NCBI RefSeq assembly: GCF_042656585.1
Contig: NZ_JBHSPG010000008.1
Length of the DNA: 64,000 nt
Source of the DNA: Thalassorhabdus alkalitolerans
GTDB taxonomy: Bacteria > Bacillota > Bacilli > Bacillales > Marinococcaceae
Reading direction: 5' to 3' (one strand)
Positions 44,637 to 52,768 of this stretch are shown here, piece by piece; position 1 is the stretch's first letter, and the number at the start of each line of letters is the position of its first letter. The notes beneath the pieces were generated by a model. The model had not been told where the DNA came from, searched no databases, and saw only the letters and a list, made by a program, of their open reading frames with translations. A program made the translations under genes and the position numbers.

Positions 44637-45682
44637 TAGGTAGAAACCTTCTCATGCCCTGGCGTTTTCTTAACAACTTTTACTAGCTCAGCCGCAACAC
44701 TAAGAGCGATTTGCTCCGGCCCCTCTGCGCCTATATCAAGCCCTATAGGGCTGTGAATAAAAGAGGGAACATCCTTTTTCTCAAGCAAACGGGAAGTTCT
44801 TGATTGGGATCCAAGCACCCCTAAATAACGCAGCGGCTTATCTTTCACGTGAGATAAAATTTCTTTATCTTTATGAAAATTATGAGTCATAAGAATCACA
44901 CTATCTTTGGGAGTAAAGGTGATCTGTTGCAAAAGATCTTCAGGAAACCCAGTCATAAGATTGACTGCCTCTGGAAACCTTTCTTTTGTACATAAAGCCG
45001 GCCTCCAATCAGCTACAGTAACAGTAAAGCCCGATTGGTCAGCAAAGGATGCCAGCGGGACCGCATCAGGCCCTGCACCAAAAATAAATAACCGTGGTTT
45101 AGGCTGAAAATATTGAAAATAAACCTCAGTCAGCGGATCCAGGCTCAGTTGCTTACCACTTTTAAGTCCTTCTTTTGATGCTTTGTCCCTCAATTCCTTA
45201 AGAGAGTCAATATGGCGGTCAATAACCCAATCTCCAAATACAACGTCATCGTCAGTTAAAAAGAAGCATTCTGCCCGTTGTTCCTCAACATCTATCTTTT
45301 TTCCCATGAGCACTTCTTTTCCCTTCGCCAACTGGGACCCTAACATTTTCAGCTGTTTTAAAAAAATATCATCGAGGGGTTCTAGAAGAATTTCAATCTT
45401 TCCATTACAGCCTGAGCCTTCCCCCCAAGAAATTTCATCACTGTTTCTCATGTCATAAACAATTTTTGTGGACCCTCGAGCCAGAACACTGTCTTTGCGA
45501 GCAAGGATGTCCTCCTCAAGGCACCCCGCACTCAAAACACCAATTTGAGCTCCGTCTCCCTTGACAAGCATCGATGTTCCTTCTTTTCGATATGCCGATC
45601 CTTCAACATGAATAATGGTTGCAAGCATTGCTCTTTGAGAAGAGGAATCAATTTCTTCCAAAACCTCGTAAATTGTATCCAT
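44636..45682 (-). CDS. pucA: XdhC-family molybdenum cofactor insertion factor PucA
   Basis: Chaperone that binds and sulfurates the molybdenum cofactor and delivers it to xanthine dehydrogenase. 348 residues: N-terminal XdhC domain (ATIIHVEGSAYRKEGTSMLV, SAGCLEEDI) and C-terminal Rossmann domain (LFIFGAGPDAVPLASFADQ, SIGLDIGAEGPEQIALS). Located after the deaminase gene with a 53-nt gap. Confidence 0.91.
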   Translation of the reverse strand: MDTIYEVLEEIDSSSQRAMLATIIHVEGSAYRKEGTSMLVKGDGAQIGVLSAGCLEEDILARKDSVLARGSTKIVYDMRNSDEISWGEGSGCNGKIEILLEPLDDIFLKQLKMLGSQLAKGKEVLMGKKIDVEEQRAECFFLTDDDVVFGDWVIDRHIDSLKELRDKASKEGLKSGKQLSLDPLTEVYFQYFQPKPRLFIFGAGPDAVPLASFADQSGFTVTVADWRPALCTKERFPEAVNLMTGFPEDLLQQITFTPKDSVILMTHNFHKDKEILSHVKDKPLRYLGVLGSQSRTSRLLEKKDVPSFIHSPIGLDIGAEGPEQIALSVAAELVKVVKKTPGHEKVST

Positions 45683-45735
45683 CCTTTGCTCCTCCTTTAC
45701 GTGTCCTGACCTCTTCTTTTGCTCCCTATGCTCTT

Positions 45736-47079
45736 CTAGGCAAGACTGGGCATTTTCGCAAGCAATCGTTTTATTGACTCATTTGATTTTGTTAACACTT
45801 CTTCTTCATCAATGTGTGTAAGCTTTCGCTCCTCCATGACGATGTCACCGTTAATCATTGTCATTTCCACATCTTGGGCACTAGCTGAATATACAATTCT
45901 GGAGATAGGATCAACCGTCTCTGAAGGATAAGAATGAAACTTCTTTAGGTTAACCATAAAGAGATCTGCTTTCTTTCCTTCTTCTAAGCTTCCAATTTCA
46001 TCTTCCAAACCCACTGCTTTCGCCCCGCCAATTGTGGCCATTTTCAATACTTTCTCTGCCGGCATCGCTGTCGGCCCGTGGTAAGGTTTGGGGAGAAGAG
46101 CGGCAAGCTTCATCTCTTGAAACATGTTGAGTGTGTTATTACAAGGAGCTCCGTCTCCTCCAAGGCTGACCTGAATTCCTTCTTCTGTCATGCCGTATAC
46201 ATCCGCTATGCCAGACGCCAGTTTCAAGTTAGAACCAGGGCAGTGAGTGACCTTTACGTTTCTCTCCTTGATAATCTGCTTTTCTCTTTCGTTCAGCCAT
46301 ATGCAATGAGCCAGAACCAAGCGTTCATTTGCTAATCCAATATGGTCAAGGTACTCTACATTTCTCATCCCGCGCTGTTCTTCCACGATTCTGATTTCGT
46401 CCTTGTTTTCCGAGGCGTGAGTATGAACAAGAACATTATAAAAGTGTGATAAGTCTCTTACCTCAGTGAGCAAATTCTCTGTACAGGAGACGACAAAGCG
46501 CGGACAAAAAGCATATTGTAGACGTCTCCCATCATGTCCATGCCATTTTTCAAGCAGTTGAACACTATGTTCAACTGAATGCTTCGTGCTCTCTAAAAGC
46601 TGAGGCGGCAAATTATCTCCTAAGTCCATCATCACTTTTCCGGATAAGGCCCTGATTCCCGACTTCGCCATAGCTTGAAATGCGGCTTCAGTGTGGTTTA
46701 CAGTTTCCATATCCACGACTGTTGTTGTGCCCCCCTGAATTAATTCTCCTAGTCCCAGCATGGCAGAATAATAAAGTGATTCACTGTCATGTGCTGCTTC
46801 TAGAGGCCACAGCTTGTTTTGCAGCCAATCCATCAGTTCCATATCATCAGCTTGACCGCGAAACAAGGTTTGGCATAAGTGAATGTGGGTCTGAACAAAA
46901 CCGGGAAGAATGGTTTTTCCTTGTGCATCTATAACTTTCGTCTCCGGCCTTGTTACTTCTGTTAAGTCCTCTCCAATCTTTTTTATTTGCTTTCCTTCTA
47001 TGAACAAATCACCATAAATAATGTCCATGGATTCATTCATCGTAATAATTTCTGCATTCTTTATTAAAGTGCTTTCCAT
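45736..47079 (-). CDS. Amidohydrolase-family purine deaminase (guanine- or SAH/MTA-type)
   Basis: 447-residue TrzN/MtaD-group amidohydrolase. Metal ligands: H65 and H67 in QTHIHL, His in VHTHASENKDE, LAHCIWLN, and Asp in LGGDGAPCNNTLNMF. QTLFRGQADDMELMDWLQNKLWPLE is characteristic of the S-adenosylhomocysteine/methylthioadenosine/5'-deoxyadenosine deaminase group. The operon (purine permease before it, xanthine dehydrogenase after) points to an aminopurine, perhaps guanine to xanthine. Sequence and context disagree on the substrate, so I leave the name open. Confidence 0.78.
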   Translation of the reverse strand: MESTLIKNAEIITMNESMDIIYGDLFIEGKQIKKIGEDLTEVTRPETKVIDAQGKTILPGFVQTHIHLCQTLFRGQADDMELMDWLQNKLWPLEAAHDSESLYYSAMLGLGELIQGGTTTVVDMETVNHTEAAFQAMAKSGIRALSGKVMMDLGDNLPPQLLESTKHSVEHSVQLLEKWHGHDGRRLQYAFCPRFVVSCTENLLTEVRDLSHFYNVLVHTHASENKDEIRIVEEQRGMRNVEYLDHIGLANERLVLAHCIWLNEREKQIIKERNVKVTHCPGSNLKLASGIADVYGMTEEGIQVSLGGDGAPCNNTLNMFQEMKLAALLPKPYHGPTAMPAEKVLKMATIGGAKAVGLEDEIGSLEEGKKADLFMVNLKKFHSYPSETVDPISRIVYSASAQDVEMTMINGDIVMEERKLTHIDEEEVLTKSNESIKRLLAKMPSLA

Positions 47080-47113
47080 GCAAGTTCCTCCTTTTTCGCT
47101 CTTTAAGCGGCTG

Positions 47114-48643
47114 TTAACTTATCTTGGTTTTCTCTGATGGCAGGGTATCTAATGTTTCTCGCTGAACTGCTTTTTCCTGCCGAAGGTAGTAGTAACTAAA
47201 AAGCCCTGCCAGGAGCAGGTAACCTGCCATAAAATCAGGTGCAGCAGCCACCTGCAGTTCAGATGCATGCATAAATCCTAAAAAGGATAACAAAGCACCT
47301 ATTAACGAAAAAATTGCTGCTTTTCCAAAATGCTTGTCGGTTATAAAAGCTGTGACTGCCCCTAAAACGATTCCGGTGAACATTGCTCCTTCTCCTAAGG
47401 GAATAATTCCAGTGGAGAGCTCTTGTACAATATCGCCTGCATCACCTTGAAAGTTTGTCATTATATAATTTGCAAAATAAGGGAGCATGGCAATAGCCAC
47501 AGCTGGGTAATATTTTGTATGGTTATTCTGAAACGCTGTGGATACCATGGAGATGCCTACGAATACAAGGATTGGAGCGATAACAGCCACGGGAATGATC
47601 TCAGCCATCGCAGCAATTAGACCAAACATGGCTGCTGCGGCATAAACGATCCCATTTAAGATGCTGTATCCACGCCCAGCTCCCATCCATTTTGAGCCCA
47701 CAGATGCTATATAAACGGTTGTTGGAAAGATCCCTCCAAACAAGGCACCTATCATTGTTCCTGCTCCATCAACCGCCTGGCATTCACGCACATCATATTC
47801 ATCGCCCTCTACTGCCATGGCCTCTACATTATTCATGGTCTCTATTGCGTTATAAATCGTAATCGGGACAAGAACTGCTAATAATCCAATCAATCCAGTA
47901 AAAAGGTAAACCATACCATCAAACGCAGCTAAGGTAGGAAGAAGGGGGTAAAACCCCACGTTGCTAAGGCCTTCGGTAATATTTCCTGCACTGTGCTGGC
48001 CAAGAAGAAAAGCTAACAATGTCCCAATGACAATAGCGAACAATGAAGAAGGAATATTAAATGGCATTGATACTTTTCCAATGAACCCTAGAAGAATAAT
48101 TCCAAGTACAAGTATTCCTATCATAGGCATTTCAAGGGTGGCAAAAAGCATTTCGCCAGCCACAAAGGTAAGAGCTACCCCTGCCAGAGCTCCAAGCATC
48201 GCCGGTCTTGGTATGTTTTTTCTAACCCATTTTCCAGCGAAGCTCACAACACACTCAATCAGTCCGCTAAGAAAAGCTGCCGCAACTGCTATCCTCCAAG
48301 CCAATTCCGGATCATTGGTTAGAGTGTATGCTGGCAGAGTAACGCCAAATAAAAAAACAAACATCACGGGTGTGCTAATTCCATAAGAAAGAGCTGTAAC
48401 ATCAATTCTGCCCTCTTTTTGTGCCAGCCTCTTTGCCGAATGTGCATAATATAAATTTCCTGCTAACACGGCAACAGCTGCTCCAGGAATCACTTGACCA
48501 AAAACAATGCTTGCTGGAAACCCCATCCCTAAAAGTGTGACTGCGATGATAACAAAGTTAGCCAGGTTATTTTGAAATAAAGCAAAGAAAGCATCAATGT
48601 CTTGTTTTTTAAATAAGGGATAATGGACTATCTTTCCATCCAT
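47114..48643 (-). CDS. NCS2-like purine permease heading the xanthine dehydrogenase operon
   Basis: 509 residues, about 13 membrane helices. It resembles the nucleobase:cation symporter-2/AzgA fold: ALSYGISTPVMFVFLFGV, NAIETMNNVEAMAVEGDEYD and ECQAVDGAGTMIGALFGGIF with an FPTTVYIASVGSKWMGAGRGYS loop, where AzgA has GTSTTTAYIES. It is diverged from both PbuX and AzgA, so the substrate (xanthine, guanine or urate) is inferred from the operon. GAAGGAGGTATATAAC precedes the ATG and lies inside a short upstream reading frame. Preceded by an attenuator-like leader. Confidence 0.8.
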   Translation of the reverse strand: MDGKIVHYPLFKKQDIDAFFALFQNNLANFVIIAVTLLGMGFPASIVFGQVIPGAAVAVLAGNLYYAHSAKRLAQKEGRIDVTALSYGISTPVMFVFLFGVTLPAYTLTNDPELAWRIAVAAAFLSGLIECVVSFAGKWVRKNIPRPAMLGALAGVALTFVAGEMLFATLEMPMIGILVLGIILLGFIGKVSMPFNIPSSLFAIVIGTLLAFLLGQHSAGNITEGLSNVGFYPLLPTLAAFDGMVYLFTGLIGLLAVLVPITIYNAIETMNNVEAMAVEGDEYDVRECQAVDGAGTMIGALFGGIFPTTVYIASVGSKWMGAGRGYSILNGIVYAAAAMFGLIAAMAEIIPVAVIAPILVFVGISMVSTAFQNNHTKYYPAVAIAMLPYFANYIMTNFQGDAGDIVQELSTGIIPLGEGAMFTGIVLGAVTAFITDKHFGKAAIFSLIGALLSFLGFMHASELQVAAAPDFMAGYLLLAGLFSYYYLRQEKAVQRETLDTLPSEKTKIS

Positions 48644-48678
48644 TTGTTATATACCTCCTTCACTTCAATCATTTGCAT
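48628..48678 (-). CDS. Possible 16-codon upstream reading frame overlapping the permease start
   Basis: TAGGAG followed by ATG opens a frame encoding MQMIEVKEVYNKWMER that stops inside the permease gene. It may couple translation of the permease to passage through the leader. Short and unproven. Confidence 0.3.
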   Translation of the reverse strand: MQMIEVKEVYNKWMER

Positions 48679-48877
48679 ACTCATTCTCCTAAGCAGATTT
48701 TTGGTTTTTGGAACAAAAAAACCGGAGAAATGCATAGCCAAATACGCTAACATCATTTCCCCGGTTTCTTCACCTCTCCGGCAAGCAGAGAGGAAGCTCC
48801 CGATCAATCTGTGGATAAGAAAACAACCGTTACAACAGCTCGTTCTCCTATACCTAATCGTGCTATCGACTTATCTT
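48679..48877 (-). ncRNA. Structured leader of the permease-xdh operon, candidate riboswitch or attenuator
   Basis: About 200 nt of leader between the predicted start (about 48877) and the permease. It begins GGCAAG, which can pair with CUUGCC in the loop of a CCUCUC/GAGAGG hairpin (48796 to 48772 region), giving a possible pseudoknot. It ends in the strong terminator at 48715-48765. The terminator's downstream arm can also pair with an earlier CCGGAGAGGUG copy. I see no purine-riboswitch core, T-box, S-box, lysine or ykkC signature. No coding frame fits the region. Confidence 0.5.
48715..48765 (-). terminator. Intrinsic terminator inside the leader, upstream of the permease
   Basis: On the minus strand ACCGGGGAAATG pairs with CATTTCTCCGGT (one G-T) around a 21-nt loop, followed by TTTTTTG. 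It lies 72 bp before the permease ATG, so transcription of the whole operon must pass it. Confidence 0.85.
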
Positions 48878-48883
48878 GCCTTT

Positions 48884-48935
48884 ATTGTAAAAAATAGTTT
48901 ATTGCCTGTGTGAATTTACGTAAGAAATGCTTACA
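48884..48935 (-). promoter_or_regulatory. TnrA-type promoter of the permease-deaminase-pucABCDE operon
   Basis: TGTAAGCATTTCTTACG (48935-48919, minus strand) fits TGTNA-N7-TNACA with one mismatch. TACAAT at 48889-48884 is a good -10. The predicted start near 48877 puts the box centre at -50, the standard TnrA activation spacing, with only a poor -35 (TTCACA). Overlaps the region just after the mpsC stop. Confidence 0.7.
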
Positions 48936-48941
48936 CTCTTT

Positions 48942-49295
48942 TTATTGCTTTTCTGTTAAGTAAATGACAGCCACTGCTTCCTCACTCTTAGGGTCAAAAT
49001 CTTTAAGGATGGTTTTTACTTTTAGATTCAACTGGCTCCCCAATTCCTTTTTTAAGCGTTCTTTAAATTCTTGAATAAGAGTGTAATCAACTGATAATGT
49101 AAGCTCGGGATGCTTCTGTCCAATCGCATGCAAAGCCTGCACTCTTTTGTGCAAGCCAAAAATAATAATTTTATCCTCTAAGACCTCAATTTTTTGCTTT
49201 CTAACTCCCAGGCCATACATCTCCTGGTTAACCTTATTATAAATTTGAGCAATGGTTTTCTTCATGGATTTCTCTTGTGCAGTTGAATGTGGCAA
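48942..49295 (-). CDS. DUF2294 / MpsC-family protein
   Basis: 117-residue soluble protein of the DUF2294 family, named MpsC from a staphylococcal membrane-potential/bicarbonate system; function in Bacillus is not established. Pattern KIEVLEDKIIIFGLHKRV, then HPELTLSVDYTLIQEFKERLKKEL and ILKDFDPKSEEAVAVIYL fits the family. The TTG at 49295 has AGGGAG 11 nt upstream; an ATG at 49265 is an alternative with a weaker site. Stands between yerC and the island. Confidence 0.7.
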   Translation of the reverse strand: MPHSTAQEKSMKKTIAQIYNKVNQEMYGLGVRKQKIEVLEDKIIIFGLHKRVQALHAIGQKHPELTLSVDYTLIQEFKERLKKELGSQLNLKVKTILKDFDPKSEEAVAVIYLTEKQ

Positions 49296-49402
49296 TGTAA
49301 ATCATCTCCCTGCTCATACTGTCTACATTATAGGCTTTGGCCTTTATTACAGTAATATCTTTGTAAGGTTTTCTTCTATAATTTCTCTTGTCTACCAAGT
49401 CC

Positions 49403-49434
49403 AAAAAAAAGACATGCCCTGTCCTAGGCATGCC
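49403..49434 (-). terminator. Terminator after yerC
   Basis: On the minus strand CATGCC pairs with GGCATG around an 8-nt loop and is followed by eight T residues. Confidence 0.8.
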
Positions 49435-49440
49435 AATTCC

Positions 49441-49749
49441 TTACTCTACTTTTTCTTCCTGTTCTTTAACCCGGTCCAATGTCATTTGATAGCTGTCGTT
49501 TCCATAATTTAAGCAGCGCTTCACACGAGAAATCGTTGCTGTACTCGCTCCGGTTTCTGTTTCAATTTTGTGGTAGGTATATCCTTGCTGAAGCATACGT
49601 GCTACTTCCAAACGCTGGGCAAGAGATTGAATTTCATTTACAGTGCAAAGATCGTCAAAAAACTGGTAACATTCTTCGAGATCACGAAGGGATAAAATGG
49701 CGTTAAACAGTTGGTCGAGCTCTTTTCCCCTTAACTTATCAATTTGCAA
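49441..49749 (-). CDS. yerC: YerC/YecD-family TrpR-like DNA-binding protein
   Basis: 102 residues with the TrpR/YerC fold: LFNAILSLRDLEECYQFFDDLCTVNEI, then helix-turn-helix ARMLQQGYTYHKIETETGAS followed by TATISRVKRCLNYG. Probably a small dimeric repressor; target genes not established. It lies in yerA-yerB-yerC as in B. subtilis and ends in a strong terminator. Confidence 0.93.
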   Translation of the reverse strand: MQIDKLRGKELDQLFNAILSLRDLEECYQFFDDLCTVNEIQSLAQRLEVARMLQQGYTYHKIETETGASTATISRVKRCLNYGNDSYQMTLDRVKEQEEKVE

Positions 49750-49794
49750 TGAAGGACACCTCTTTCATCCTGATTCTCATGTAATCTTTCTGTC

Positions 49795-50838
49795 TTATGG
49801 GCTTAGTTCTACTGCGTGATCTACTCCTGGAGATGAAGGGACAATGTTAATCCAGGTATTTCCCGGTACAAGCGGAACGGTCTTGCCATTTTTCACAGGC
49901 AAAAGACGCCCGTCTATGTTTTTCCACTCCACATCATAAGCTTGTCCCTTTTGAAGAAGGATTCCATTTCCTCCAGTTGACAGCTCAATACTTCTTCTTC
50001 CTTGTTCGTCCACTTCTTTATGAGGGGCTTCCAAAATAAGAATGTTAGATATAGTAATAGGCTCCTGTGTCTCTAAGTCGATATCTTTCTTATTATCCGT
50101 GGCCCGTAAATATGACCCTGATTGCTGATCAAAAGTATAGGTAACATCATATTGGTCCAAGTAATTGATTTCAGCTTTGGAAGCCTCGGCAGTCTGCTCC
50201 AATGTTTCTTCCTCAGCAAATGGAAGGGGCCTAACCTCGTACTCTGCTTCATAACCCTTACTCGTAAGCCCGGATAGTGCATCGATATAAGAAATATAAG
50301 AATTATGCGGCGCAGACCGATCCGATGATCTTTGAAACAGCGTTCCGTCATGATGAAGTCCGCTTAGATAGGGAGCTGCGTTGTTTTCGAGCATCCTTTC
50401 TGCCTCCGGGCTCCAGCCATGTGTAACAAAGAATGCATCAAAACCGTTAGCCAGGTCAATATGGTATCCTCGAGCACTGCGTACCGGACCTATTCTAACT
50501 GGCTGCTGACTCTGATAAATAGCAACAAACCTAGTGACCGCACCTTCACTTAATACTTCGTATACAACATCCGCATGCTGCAGTCCGGACTGAGGCCGCG
50601 CTTCCGGATGGTTATTAATGATAACTGCAAGAGGACGGTTAACAATGTGAGAATCTGCTTGTTCCCCGGTTAAAGGGTAAATAACACTGTCGTCACCCTT
50701 TTCTTGGGAACGAGCTTCTTTGCTGCTGGAAAAAGGATCATAAGGGTTTTCACTATTACTTCCTGTTAATCCAGCCCACAATACGACCGCCGCTCCAAGG
50801 AACGTGACACTAATAAAAATTATGATCCACTTTGTCAT
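49795..50838 (-). CDS. yerB: DUF3048 protein YerB
   Basis: Exported or membrane-anchored protein of unknown function, about 347 residues. N-terminal helix WIIIFISVTFLGAAVVLWAG, then DUF3048 N- and C-terminal domains: RPLAVIINNHPEARPQSGLQ, EVLSEGAVTRFVAIYQSQ, RSARGYHIDLANGFDAF. B. subtilis YerB is a lipoprotein, but here no lipobox Cys follows the helix. I prefer the ATG at 50838 over a TTG 27 nt earlier because AAAGG lies in good position upstream. Between yerA and yerC. Confidence 0.88.
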   Translation of the reverse strand: MTKWIIIFISVTFLGAAVVLWAGLTGSNSENPYDPFSSSKEARSQEKGDDSVIYPLTGEQADSHIVNRPLAVIINNHPEARPQSGLQHADVVYEVLSEGAVTRFVAIYQSQQPVRIGPVRSARGYHIDLANGFDAFFVTHGWSPEAERMLENNAAPYLSGLHHDGTLFQRSSDRSAPHNSYISYIDALSGLTSKGYEAEYEVRPLPFAEEETLEQTAEASKAEINYLDQYDVTYTFDQQSGSYLRATDNKKDIDLETQEPITISNILILEAPHKEVDEQGRRSIELSTGGNGILLQKGQAYDVEWKNIDGRLLPVKNGKTVPLVPGNTWINIVPSSPGVDHAVELSP

Positions 50839-50880
50839 CTCGTTCCAACCTTTTCCGAGTTTCAAACTTACTTTTATAGT

Positions 50881-52623
50881 TTAACGCATAATCGAAGGAA
50901 AGAGTACACTTTTCTTATGAACATCATAGATTCCTTTTTGAGTGACCCGGATATATGGCAAATGCGTGGAAGAAAAGAAGAGAACACTGTAAATAGGATC
51001 GTCATGAGGGTATCCTCGTTCCTTTAATGCTTGTTCCAACTGCTCATGCTGCTCCATGACATTTTCCATACATTCCAGTGACATAGCACCAAACAGGGTC
51101 AAAGGCATACTCATAACTACCTCATCATTTTCCACCAGGAACATGCCGCCATTATGAGTTTTAAGCTCTTTAAAGGCACGGAGCATATCTTTTTTGCTTT
51201 TCCCTATAAGAACTACGTCTCCAGTATTGGAATAAGTGGTAGCAAACCCCTGAACATTTGTTGCAAACCCTTTGATAACCGTGTTAATTCTCCACTTTCC
51301 ATGACGATCAATCATAATAAAATAACTTTCATCATGTTCTGAAGAAAGGACATCTTGCGTGGCGTCCACAGTAACCTGATAAGGCTTCAAAATCACTGAG
51401 TTAACCAGTTCAAGTCCCATAGGCATGGAGAAAGTCAAGTCTTCCTCTGTTAGTGTCCAGTCCACTAAAAATGGATACACTCCATGCTCCTCCCAGGAGA
51501 AATGTTTATCTGGATATCTGCACTCTCCCTCGTAAAGGACCCACTTACCTTTTGCTAAAACTGAGCTCGGCAGGGGATTTTCCATATCATCCAAAATATT
51601 CAAATGAGCTATTCTTCCAGGTGCGACCATCCCAATTTGGTCGTCTATGGAGTAGTGCCTGGCTACATTGTAAGAAGCCATTTCATACGCATCAATTACA
51701 GGGACACCCTTTTCAATTGCGATAGCAATCATATTATCAATAACCCCGTTTTTGTAAAACGCCGGGGTAGAACCATCAGTGGTGAATATAAAACGGCTGT
51801 AATCTTTTACTTCACTCTCCTTAAGATCCTCTAAGATCTTTGGCAAATCAGGGCGGATCGATGAGTAACGCAATGAAGTAATCAGCCCTAGATCCAGCCT
51901 GCGTAAAGCCTCTTCTCCCGTCATTGCTTCATGGTCGCTATTTACTCCAAGAACAGACAACTGTGTTAATGTCCTCTCAGAAGCTCCCGGAAGATGCCCT
52001 TCAATAGGCTTATTGATCTCCTTTGTGTATTGCATCCAATGTAAAATCGTATCATCACCGTGCATCACTTTCGGCCACCCTGTGAGTTCCCCTCCCTGCA
52101 GGACAAGAGGATGATCCAGCCATGCCTTCATGTTAGAAGGTGAAAATAAGGAATCTTCTTCCTCCATTTCAGTCTGTGCATCGTATCTGCACCACCAGAA
52201 CATGCTCGTTGGCAGCTGGTCAAGCTCCTCTATCAAAGTAAGCGCTTTCTTTTTTTCAATATTCAAAAAGAAAAACATGTTGTCGTTAATGAGGGTCGTC
52301 GTTCCCCGTTTAGATGCATACTCAGCAAGGGTATGGGGATTATATAATTGAAACGGGTGTGCGTGGGGTTCTATATAGCCTGGTACTATGTATTTATCAG
52401 TACAGTCTACAATTTCGGTGTTCTTTGTATTAGCGGGAAAATCTTTCCCCACATAAACAATCCGGTCTTCATAAATCCAAATGTTCCCCTTTAACCAATC
52501 CTTACGAGGACTGCTTAAATACGTAGCATTTTTCAAAACCTTTGTGGGAGGTTTCTCTTCTCTTATAACAGAAAGCTGCTCACGCAGCATTGGTTTCGTC
52601 CATCGAAAAAGCTGTGCTGCCAT
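50881..52623 (-). CDS. yerA: Adenine deaminase-like amidohydrolase YerA
   Basis: 580-residue paralogue of adenine deaminase. Metal site EPHAHPFQLY replaces the HVHMESSM of AdeC; EGHLPGASE and NSDHEAMTGEEAL follow, then the AdeC-type C-terminal domain (FKELKTHNGGMFLVENDEVV). Activity of YerA proteins is unproven. The ATG at 52623 sits after CAGGTGGTGGAC; an earlier GTG at 52632 is possible. First of yerA-yerB-yerC and just beyond the purine operon. Confidence 0.9.
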   Translation of the reverse strand: MAAQLFRWTKPMLREQLSVIREEKPPTKVLKNATYLSSPRKDWLKGNIWIYEDRIVYVGKDFPANTKNTEIVDCTDKYIVPGYIEPHAHPFQLYNPHTLAEYASKRGTTTLINDNMFFFLNIEKKKALTLIEELDQLPTSMFWWCRYDAQTEMEEEDSLFSPSNMKAWLDHPLVLQGGELTGWPKVMHGDDTILHWMQYTKEINKPIEGHLPGASERTLTQLSVLGVNSDHEAMTGEEALRRLDLGLITSLRYSSIRPDLPKILEDLKESEVKDYSRFIFTTDGSTPAFYKNGVIDNMIAIAIEKGVPVIDAYEMASYNVARHYSIDDQIGMVAPGRIAHLNILDDMENPLPSSVLAKGKWVLYEGECRYPDKHFSWEEHGVYPFLVDWTLTEEDLTFSMPMGLELVNSVILKPYQVTVDATQDVLSSEHDESYFIMIDRHGKWRINTVIKGFATNVQGFATTYSNTGDVVLIGKSKKDMLRAFKELKTHNGGMFLVENDEVVMSMPLTLFGAMSLECMENVMEQHEQLEQALKERGYPHDDPIYSVLFFSSTHLPYIRVTQKGIYDVHKKSVLFPSIMR

Positions 52624-52768
52624 GTCCACCACCTGCTTTCAATTGTGTAAAATATCAAATTAGTATTATGGGAATGTATGGTAGCATTATATCACATTTT
52701 CGTCCATTACCTTACGAAAGTGTGCCCTCATCTTATCATGTTCCCATATAGAAAGGAAGGTCTTTGTC

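Noticed and set aside
48644..48877. Guanine/adenine-type purine riboswitch upstream of the permease
   Set aside because: The expected core (ATATGG, TCTACC, the CCGTAAA-type loop and closing stem) is not present in any register.
48919..48935. Terminator for the mpsC gene
   Set aside because: The short dyad after the mpsC stop has no T tract; it fits a TnrA/GlnR box much better. Readthrough from mpsC would meet the terminator at 48715.
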